Shown in pieces: positions 55,047 through 61,714 of a stretch of 64,000 bases of DNA. The position numbers and the translations under genes were made by a program. Location: assembly GCF_009796285.1 (NCBI RefSeq), contig NZ_CP047020.1, forward strand, positions 6,696,001 to 6,760,000. The letters are read 5' to 3'. The notes beneath the pieces are model-generated. The model saw nothing but the letters and a program-made list of their open reading frames with translations. It was not told the origin of the DNA and made no database searches. The DNA comes from Streptomyces broussonetiae. GTDB lineage: Bacteria > Actinomycetota > Actinomycetes > Streptomycetales > Streptomycetaceae. Position 1 is the stretch's first letter. Each line of letters begins with the position of its first letter.

Positions 55047-55637
55047 ATGAAAAGTACGGCAGACGGCGTCCCCACGGAGCAGGTGGAGCCGGAGGCGATT
55101 CCGCGCCTGGGCACCACCTGGTTCGACCGGGGCGCCGGGTACTGGCTGCGCCGGATCGCACATGGCTGCTTCCAGCTCGCCCTGCTGCTGTTCGCCGGGC
55201 TCGTCGTGACCGCCTTCTACGCGGGGTTCTGGGAAGCGGTGGGGGTGCCCCGCTCCGCACGTACCGCGGTGTACGCGGTGACGGCGGTCGCCTGCCTGCT
55301 CAGCCTCGTCGCGGGTTTCGTGCGCACCCGGCGCGCACCGGTGGAGATCCCCACCCCCGAACAGGCATGGCGGGAGCACCGTTCCCGGCAGCGCAGGAAC
55401 GCCGCCTCGGCCGTCGGTGGCCGCTGGACGCTGCTGCTCCTCGCGCCCGTCCTGCCCGCAATCGTCGCCTGGGCGATCGGCACCTGGGCCGCCCCGGCGC
55501 TCGCGCGCCGCACCGCCGCCGAGATCGGCGCTCGCCAGGACTACGAGCGCCGGGTGCGTGAGCAGGAGGACCGGGCCGAGGCCGCCCGACCGCTCCCGCC
55601 CCGCAACCGGGCCGAGCGCCGCCACGGACGCCGCTGA
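55047..55637 (+). CDS. Membrane protein coupled to the putative effector
   Basis: 196 aa from ATG at 55047 with ggtgggg five bases upstream; an earlier in-frame ATG at 55029 overlaps the effector stop (TGATG) and would add six residues. Three transmembrane segments: FQLALLLFAGLVVTAFYAGF, TAVYAVTAVACLLSLVAGFV and TLLLLAPVLPAIVAWAIGTW. Charged Arg/Glu-rich tail. Its place directly after a hydrophobic ESX effector is the position where immunity proteins of T7SS toxins are usually found; this is inference from arrangement only. Confidence 0.7.
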   Translation: MKSTADGVPTEQVEPEAIPRLGTTWFDRGAGYWLRRIAHGCFQLALLLFAGLVVTAFYAGFWEAVGVPRSARTAVYAVTAVACLLSLVAGFVRTRRAPVEIPTPEQAWREHRSRQRRNAASAVGGRWTLLLLAPVLPAIVAWAIGTWAAPALARRTAAEIGARQDYERRVREQEDRAEAARPLPPRNRAERRHGRR

Positions 55638-56170
55638 GCGCGGGCCCGGCCGGTTGCCCGACCCGTCGGCGTCGCCGCCCAGCGCACCGCGGAGACCCGT
55701 TCCCCCGGACCGCCTCCAGCTCTGGGCCCACCACCGGCCGACCTCACCCATCACCGATCCTCAAGATCTCCGGCTGTAGTACTTGGACGTGGGCATTGAA
55801 GCCTGAGTCGAGGTTCGGCCGCTGGTCGGCCGCTGACGTAGCGCCCAGATCTGCCGCGTGTGGAAGTTCTGCAAAGGTTCAAGTGAAGTCACCCTGTCTG
55901 GCTGATCGCGTCAGGATCGGCTCCCGCCTGAGGTGCGCATGGCTGGTGGCCCACTCATCCTCCGGTCGTGCACGCGTAAATCCGGCAAACCGCTGCCTCC
56001 GGCCCAGTGTCGTAACCGAGCCAATACATATGCCGGTTGGACCCGTTGAGCAGGTTGACTACAGTGGTCAGGTGCGTTGAAACGCGGCTTGCGATGCGTT
56101 CGTACGGCGGGTGGACGGCCCGCCTCGCTCCGGTCGCGGGTCGATGATGTACGGGGAAACGGGGAGGAAC
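55638..56170. other. Intergenic stretch before the second ESX substrate unit
   Basis: 533 bases without a supported gene: open frames on both strands show no domain, and the base composition is less biased than in its neighbours. It presumably carries a terminator for the first substrate operon and the promoter of the next; I could identify neither clearly. A possible start region is ttgagcaggttgactacagt near 56046-56065. Confidence 0.5.
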
Positions 56171-56614
56171 ATGAGCGGGGGCGAGTCGGCGGCGAACCTC
56201 AAGGTCAGCGCTGACGCTCTGACAAAGTTCGTCAACACGGTGGACAGCGTTCTGCTGGATCTTGAGAAGTCGGCCGGCAATCCGACGCGAGTCGGAGAGC
56301 AGACGATCCGGCACACGTCGCTCCGCAGCGGGTCTGCCGGGTTCCATGAGGCCGATGCCCTGTACGGGACGTTCAACGAGGTCCACCAGGCTCTCACGAA
56401 CCTGTCCAAGACCCTGCATCTGCAGATCGAGGCGATCGGTATCGCTGTCAAGGGTGCGAACGGCACCTTCAACGACCTCGAGGAAGACCAGCGGCGCAGG
56501 TTCTACGAGATCGAGTGGGAGATCAAGCAACTCGATTCGCAGGGCGACAAGAACGTCGGCGGCGGGAAGCAGGGCGACACGAACACCGGCGGTGGCGAGA
56601 AGGGAGGGATCTGA
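56171..56614 (+). CDS. ESX-like small helical protein (EsxA-type, no WxG)
   Basis: 147 aa from ATG at 56171, after ggggagg; an ATG pair at 56144 is an alternative. Two long helices (NLKVSADALTKFVNTVDSVL; FNEVHQALTNLSKTLHLQIE) resemble WXG100-class hairpins but the turn lacks WxG. The C-terminus is Gly/Lys-rich (GGGKQGDTNTGGGEKGG). It is followed after two bases by the PPE-like gene, so it is probably the secretion partner of that protein. Confidence 0.72.
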   Translation: MSGGESAANLKVSADALTKFVNTVDSVLLDLEKSAGNPTRVGEQTIRHTSLRSGSAGFHEADALYGTFNEVHQALTNLSKTLHLQIEAIGIAVKGANGTFNDLEEDQRRRFYEIEWEIKQLDSQGDKNVGGGKQGDTNTGGGEKGGI

Positions 56615-56616
56615 CG

Positions 56617-58398
56617 ATGACCGACAAGCACAAGGCGGACATGGATCGGGTCTCCGCGGAGAACGGCTTCACCGACGTCGCCCGGGGCCTTGGGGATCAG
56701 CCCAGCAGTGGCGGTCTCTTCTTCAATCCTGTCGAAATCCTTCGCTCTATGGCCAAGGCCACCCCGTATGGGCAGGCCATGGTCAAGCGTACGGAATTCG
56801 ACAACTATGACCTCAACGCAATGATCGACCTGGTTGAGCAGACGAACCCGGAGGACCTGGAGTCGTCCGGTCGGGCCCTCTGGGACGCGCGCGATGCCAT
56901 CAAAGCGGCGGCTGAAACGCTCAAGGGTAAGTTCGACACGGTCCCCTGGGTCGGCAAGGCAGGTGACGACTTCCGCACGTGGGGCGGCAATCTCGTCACA
57001 CACGCACATGGGCTCGCCGACTTCGCGGGCGGAGCCGGTGACTCGATCGCTGCTGCGGCAGAGGGGCTGGCGTCTGTTCGCAACGCAATGCGAATGCCGC
57101 GTGATACGAGACCGGTTTCAACGCGTCCCGAAAAATTCACGGCGGCCGAGAAGGTGTCGGACAAAGAGGGCTATGCCACTGCCGTAAAGGTGGAGAAGCA
57201 CCGCCAGGAGGCGGTCAACCAGATGAACCGGTTGGCGTCGTACTACGCGGTGTCGACCCAGTCGCTGCAGGACTTGCACAAAAGCGCGCCTGACTTCGGT
57301 AACCTCCCGAGCGTCGGGGTGCCCAGGCCGATGAAATACGACGATCCCTCTCCGTCTGGTTCTGCTTCGCACGGTTACCAAGGCACGGGCTCGAGCGCAG
57401 TCGGGGGGCATCACACGACGGTGGAGCCGACGCGTCACGCAGTTGTGCCTGACACAAGCGGCACGCCGGTCGCTGTACACCATGCCACGACCCCAGTCAG
57501 GCACCCTGAGGCGCCGGTCGGTACACACATCGACACCACCGGCACGCTTCCGCCGCCCACTACCACGACACCCGGGCCCAGCCACACTCCGCCGGTCACG
57601 GGCACTCCCCCCACGACTGGCAGTCAACCCAGTGTGTTCGATGGTGGTGGCTTCAGGCTGCCCATGCCCAACGCCACCTCGGGTCGGGGCTTGAGCGGCG
57701 CCGGCGGGTTCCGTAACCCTCCGACCGCTCAAGGGCGAGCGGGTACGTCCGAGCTGACCAATCCGGGCTCCGAGCGCTCGACAGGGCGAGGGCCCACGGA
57801 CCAGATGGGCCGCGCCACATCAACTGGTCAGTCCGGTGTCAAGGGTGCCGGTTCCGGACCGAGGGCGTCCTCTCCCATGGGTCGAGGAGTCACGGGCGGT
57901 ACGCCGCGCCCCGCAGGCACGGCGGCATCACGCGCGACGAACGGGCCGACCACCGGCGCCGGCCGCAACAACGGAGTTGTCGGGGGACGTCCCTCCACAA
58001 CGAATCCTTCGTCGAAGAACGGGTCGAGGATTCCGCGTGGCACGGTCATCGGCGGCGAGGAAGAGGCCAACTCCCGCCCCACGACTGGCCGCCTGGGCCA
58101 GCGCGGTGTCTTCGGCACGCCCGAGTCCGAGTCCACGGTGCGGCCTGGCTCTGGCGCCCGCGCGGGAGCGTCCGAGGCCGTCACCGGACGGCCGAGTGAA
58201 CGCACGTCCGAGGCGGGAGCGGAGCGCAACGGCATGACCCGTGGTGGTGCCGGTCTCACACGCGGCGCAGGCCACAAAGGACGGCCCGGCGAGGAGCGGA
58301 AGACGGACAGGACATCGCGGCCCGACTATCTGGTCGAAGACGAACAGACACACCTGTCGAACAGCCCCCGGCGCGACGTGCCGCCGGTTATCAACTGA
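56617..58398 (+). CDS. PPE-like large ESX substrate with Pro/Gly/Thr-rich tail and YxxxD motif
   Basis: 593 aa from ATG at 56617, with agggaggga upstream. Residues about 1-210 form a helical domain with WVG at 111-113 (PWVGKAGDDFRTW). Residues about 220-565 are low-complexity Pro/Thr/Gly/Ser/Arg sequence with no enzymatic domain. The last 24 residues begin with YLVED, a match to the ESX secretion motif YxxxD, and end RRDVPPVI, a tail shared by Streptomyces ESX-locus large proteins. Probable cell-wall or extracellular substrate of this secretion system, by resemblance to mycobacterial PPE/Esp proteins. Codon use is less GC-biased than in the core genes around. Confidence 0.77.
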   Translation: MTDKHKADMDRVSAENGFTDVARGLGDQPSSGGLFFNPVEILRSMAKATPYGQAMVKRTEFDNYDLNAMIDLVEQTNPEDLESSGRALWDARDAIKAAAETLKGKFDTVPWVGKAGDDFRTWGGNLVTHAHGLADFAGGAGDSIAAAAEGLASVRNAMRMPRDTRPVSTRPEKFTAAEKVSDKEGYATAVKVEKHRQEAVNQMNRLASYYAVSTQSLQDLHKSAPDFGNLPSVGVPRPMKYDDPSPSGSASHGYQGTGSSAVGGHHTTVEPTRHAVVPDTSGTPVAVHHATTPVRHPEAPVGTHIDTTGTLPPPTTTTPGPSHTPPVTGTPPTTGSQPSVFDGGGFRLPMPNATSGRGLSGAGGFRNPPTAQGRAGTSELTNPGSERSTGRGPTDQMGRATSTGQSGVKGAGSGPRASSPMGRGVTGGTPRPAGTAASRATNGPTTGAGRNNGVVGGRPSTTNPSSKNGSRIPRGTVIGGEEEANSRPTTGRLGQRGVFGTPESESTVRPGSGARAGASEAVTGRPSERTSEAGAERNGMTRGGAGLTRGAGHKGRPGEERKTDRTSRPDYLVEDEQTHLSNSPRRDVPPVIN

Positions 58399-58422
58399 AC
58401 GCGAGCGAGGATATTCAACGCC

Positions 58423-59715
58423 ATGAAGTCAGGGATCAGCCGACGAGCCGAGCAGGCTGAGCTCCGCAGGGTGCACCGCGGAAGACGAGTGCGCGCGGTG
58501 GGTGCAGTTGTCGGCGCCCTGACCGTTGTGACCGTGGGCTTGGCGCCCGGTGCCGCTGCGTCCGACGAGCAGTCGAAGCAGTGGTACCTGGGCCCCATGC
58601 AAGCCGAACAGATGTGGAAGGTGAGCACGGGGAAGGGTGTCAAGATCGCGGTCATCGACTCTGGTGTGAACGCCAATGTGCCGTCGCTCAAGGGGCAGGT
58701 ACTGACCGATGAGGTCCCCAAGGCGGTGGCCTACCATCCGACGGATGACTATGCGGGCCACGGCACGAGCATGGCCGAGTTGATCGCAGGTACCGGGGCA
58801 GGCGGTGGACTGAAGGGGCTGGCACCGGGCGCGAAGATCGTCCCTTACCGCGTCAAGCTCGAGGGCATCAAAGGGGCGAAGGAAGAAGCCAGGACTCCGG
58901 AGCCGGCGCAGGCGCTGAGGGCTGCCGCCGACACTGACGTGAAGATCATCAATATTTCGTTCGGCGGGATGAGCCTCGACGAGGACGAGGCTGCCGTCAA
59001 ATATGCGCTCTCGAAGGGCAAGCTACTGATCGCAGCAGTGGGTAATGACGGGAAGAACGGCCACGCCGATTACCCCGCCTCCTACCCCTACGTCCTCGGC
59101 GTCGCCTCCGTCGGCAAGTCCCTGACAGTGTCGAGCTTTTCCTCGAGTGGAGGCCATGCCGACCTGGCAGCTCCCGGCGAGGGATATCCAGGCTATTGCG
59201 AGGGCGGCACCGTCCGCTATTGCGACAACCGTGAGGGTACGAGCCCGGCCACCGCACTCACCTCAGCCGCTGCCGCTCTGATCTGGTCCGCACACCCCGA
59301 CTGGACTGTCTATCAGGTCGAACGAGCCCTCCTCGACACCGCTGGACGCACCTGGCCGAAGGACAAGCCGAGCAAGTACCTCGGCTACGGAGTCATCCGT
59401 CCCCGCGTGGTCCTGGCGGACAAGAATTACGACCCCGGTCCCGCCAATGTCGATCCGCTCCAGAAACAGGACGGTCAGGAGTGGGCGAGCGTGGCCCCCG
59501 TGGCTCCCAAAGTCTCTTCCTCTCCTTCTGCATCAGCCCCGTCACAAGCCCAGCAAAAGGGTTCCACCGGCGGGACCTCGGCGGCAGGATCGAGCGCCGG
59601 GTCGTCAAATGGCGGTAGCAGCAACACCACTTGGATCGCGCTGGGCGCCGTCGGTGTGGTCGTCGTGATCGGCGGTGGCGCATGGGCTCTCGCGCGGGCA
59701 CGACGCGCCAGGTGA
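58423..59715 (+). CDS. Second mycosin-type S8 serine protease
   Basis: 430 aa. Signal peptide ending near residue 45 (PGAAA), catalytic Asp79 (IAVIDSGVN), His113 (GHGTSMAEL), Ser274 (REGTSPATAL), a Ser/Gly/Ala linker, and a C-terminal membrane helix (ALGAVGVVVVIGGGAWAL) with a basic tail. Same fold and topology as MycP at 49823-51160 but clearly diverged, including a shorter protease core. It lies in the substrate operon between the PPE-like protein and the esx pair, as substrate-specific mycosins do. Processing of the neighbouring PPE-like protein is a possible role (inference). Confidence 0.88.
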   Translation: MKSGISRRAEQAELRRVHRGRRVRAVGAVVGALTVVTVGLAPGAAASDEQSKQWYLGPMQAEQMWKVSTGKGVKIAVIDSGVNANVPSLKGQVLTDEVPKAVAYHPTDDYAGHGTSMAELIAGTGAGGGLKGLAPGAKIVPYRVKLEGIKGAKEEARTPEPAQALRAAADTDVKIINISFGGMSLDEDEAAVKYALSKGKLLIAAVGNDGKNGHADYPASYPYVLGVASVGKSLTVSSFSSSGGHADLAAPGEGYPGYCEGGTVRYCDNREGTSPATALTSAAAALIWSAHPDWTVYQVERALLDTAGRTWPKDKPSKYLGYGVIRPRVVLADKNYDPGPANVDPLQKQDGQEWASVAPVAPKVSSSPSASAPSQAQQKGSTGGTSAAGSSAGSSNGGSSNTTWIALGAVGVVVVIGGGAWALARARRAR

Positions 59716-59865
59716 CGTCCTCGGCCGTCGACAGCCGTAGCCCGTAGCGGCCCGGTGCAGTTCGTCCACGGCAGGCACTGCGTGTTCCCCGCTGGGAGCG
59801 ACAGCCAACAGCGGTGAGCCGAAACCAACAGATCAACAACGGACACACGAAAGGCAGGGCCGATC

Positions 59866-60216
59866 ATGGCCGGCGGAAAGCAGAAGCTCGAAGATGCCGC
59901 AGTAGTAACTCTCGAGAAGCAGATGGTCGAGAAGTACGAGAACATCCAGAAGCGCGTGCACGCCCTTCAGGGCGTCATCGACGGCCTCGAGGGTCAGTGG
60001 CACGGCATCGGCCGTGCCGCGTTCGACAAGAAGCAGTACGAGATCAACCAGTCGCTGCGGAACATCGGCAACATCCTCGGTGACGTCATCGAGGCGATGA
60101 CCACGACGCGCCACATCAAGGACAGCAAGGAAGACGAAGTCCGCGCGGCGGTCAACAAGATCGACCTCCAGGACGGCGCTCCGACCGTTCCGACGTCCTC
60201 CCTCAGCTCCTACTGA
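59866..60216 (+). CDS. esxA: WXG100 protein, EsxA/EsxB-type
   Basis: 116 aa from ATG at 59866. Helical hairpin with the turn motif WHG at 45-47 (LEGQWHGIGRAAFDKK) and a second helix IRNIGNILGDVIEAM-like; the C-terminal ten residues are Ser/Thr-rich and disordered. It forms, by family, a heterodimer with the next gene's product and is secreted by the ESX machine. Which member is EsxA and which EsxB is provisional. 78 bases separate the two genes. Confidence 0.88.
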   Translation: MAGGKQKLEDAAVVTLEKQMVEKYENIQKRVHALQGVIDGLEGQWHGIGRAAFDKKQYEINQSLRNIGNILGDVIEAMTTTRHIKDSKEDEVRAAVNKIDLQDGAPTVPTSSLSSY

Positions 60217-60293
60217 GTCGAGCGAGACAGCGAACATCCGCCGGGAAGCCGGCGCACTCATCACGTACACACCAGCGAGACGAGGTAACAGGC

Positions 60294-60593
60294 ATGGCCA
60301 ACAACGCTGATGGGCTGTCCGTCACTTATGACGGGCTCGACCACGCCGCAACCAACATCGGTAACCAGGCGAGCCAGCTCGAGTCGGACCTGGCGGAACT
60401 CCGCCGCATGGTCGTGAAGAGCCAGCAGTACTGGGAGGGCCAGGCCCAGGGAACCTTCCACGAGAAGCTGCAGCGCTGGGACAAGGAAGCCAACGACATC
60501 CACCAGGCCCTGCGGGGTATCGGCCACGTCGTCGGCCAGTCCGGCGGTACGTACATGGAAGGCGACAAGAAGGCGGCCAGCTACTTCCAGTAG
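60294..60593 (+). CDS. esxB: WXG100 protein, partner with YxxxD export motif
   Basis: 99 aa from ATG at 60294. WEG at 47-49 (QQYWEGQAQGTFHEKL) in the inter-helix turn. The C-terminal end has YMEGD at 87-91, a YxxxD ESX export signal, which marks the EsxB-type (signal-bearing) subunit of the heterodimer. Followed by a stem-loop that likely ends or thins the transcript. Confidence 0.9.
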   Translation: MANNADGLSVTYDGLDHAATNIGNQASQLESDLAELRRMVVKSQQYWEGQAQGTFHEKLQRWDKEANDIHQALRGIGHVVGQSGGTYMEGDKKAASYFQ

Positions 60594-60616
60594 GAGAAGG
60601 CTCGCAGAACCAACTC

Positions 60617-60649
60617 CAGGGTGGGCGCGCGCGGGAGGCGCCCACCCTG
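60617..60649 (+). terminator. Stem-loop between esxB and the pseudokinase gene
   Basis: cagggtgggcgc (60617-60628) and gcgcccaccctg (60638-60649), 12 bp, nine-base loop, 23 bases after the esxB stop. It probably separates the abundant esx transcript from the kinase genes, either fully or by attenuation. Confidence 0.75.
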
Positions 60650-60707
60650 CTGTTGTGCCGAGCCGTGGAGCTGAGCCGGAAGCACGCCGGAGGGACGAAG
60701 AGGGAGC

Positions 60708-61700
60708 ATGCGCGTGTCAGGTGCCGGACCGGGTACCCGGGGCACGCAGCAGATCGGCCCGTACACGGTGGTGACCCGGCTCGATGCCGGTGTCCCGGTG
60801 CACACCCCGGTCTCCGAGCATCGCTTCATCGCCCGCAGCGCCGACGGCGACCGAACGGTGTTGCTCAGCAGGCCCTTGGCAGGCGTCGACCCCCAGCGCT
60901 TCATGGCCGAGGCCGAGGCCTCTCGCTATCTTCTCGGGAGCTGGGTCCTGCCCGCCGTCGAACTCGCCGCCTCCGGCGAACAGCCCTGGCATGCGCGTCC
61001 GTACCTGCCCGCGCTTCCACTGCCCGTCGCCCTCGCCGTCCACGGAAGCCCGCTGCCCGAGCCGACGGTCAGGGCGCTCGCCGTCGCGCTGGCCGAGAAC
61101 CTCGCCGTCATGCACGGGCAGAGCCTGACCCATGCCGGGCTCTGCCCGTCCGCCGTGCTGATCGCCGCGGACGGTCCCCGGCTCACCTGCTTCGGGGCCG
61201 TTCGGGCCGCAGCGCCGGACGGTGTCGCGCGGCAGGAGGCGCCCGGGCTGGATCCCGGCAGCCTGCCGCCCGAGCAGGCCGCGGGCGGGCAGCCGCGCCC
61301 GATGGGCGACGTATACGCACTCGGTGCGACGCTGGCCTACGCCGCCACGGGTTACAGCATGCCGGAACGGGAAGAGCTACCGACCGGTCTGCGCTCGCTG
61401 ATCACCCGATGCCTGTCCCGCGATCCGGCCCGTCGGCCCCAACTCGTCGAGATCGTCGATGAGTTGACGTCAGGCCAGCAGCCGGACGCCCCCGCCGGCT
61501 TCGCCGCGCCCACACGTGCGGACGCACTGCTCGGCCCCGGCTGGCTGTCGGCCCGGCTCGTCGCCGCCATCGTCCATCAGTCGGCGTCCGTGCTGGCCGC
61601 GGAGGTGCAGTTCCCGGTGCAGGCGCAGGCACCTGTCCATGCGTCCTGGACGCCCGGCCGAGTGCCGTCCGGGGCCCCGGAATCCCATCGCACTCACTGA
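60708..61700 (+). CDS. Pseudokinase of the Ser/Thr protein kinase fold
   Basis: 330 aa from ATG at 60708; a GTG at 60714 is better spaced from agggag and may be the true start. The kinase fold is recognisable from the C-lobe (LPPEQAAGG, GDVYALGATLAY) and the position of the catalytic loop, but every key residue is replaced: the VAIK lysine is Ser54, HRD is HAG (142-144), the metal-binding Asn is Ala149, and DFG is CFG (161-163). The N-lobe Gly loop is also absent. It should not phosphorylate but could bind nucleotide or act as a scaffold for the next gene's kinase, to which it is joined by a 14-bp gap. Confidence 0.8.
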   Translation: MRVSGAGPGTRGTQQIGPYTVVTRLDAGVPVHTPVSEHRFIARSADGDRTVLLSRPLAGVDPQRFMAEAEASRYLLGSWVLPAVELAASGEQPWHARPYLPALPLPVALAVHGSPLPEPTVRALAVALAENLAVMHGQSLTHAGLCPSAVLIAADGPRLTCFGAVRAAAPDGVARQEAPGLDPGSLPPEQAAGGQPRPMGDVYALGATLAYAATGYSMPEREELPTGLRSLITRCLSRDPARRPQLVEIVDELTSGQQPDAPAGFAAPTRADALLGPGWLSARLVAAIVHQSASVLAAEVQFPVQAQAPVHASWTPGRVPSGAPESHRTH

Positions 61701-61714
61701 CCACAAGAATCCCC

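Noticed and set aside
55955..56032. Possible short minus-strand ORF starting MYWLGYDTGPEA
   Set aside because: Only 24 codons, no ribosome-binding site, no homology recognised.
55796..56080. 94-aa plus-strand open frame before the second ESX substrate unit
   Set aside because: No ribosome-binding site, no domain and mixed codon use; left as intergenic.
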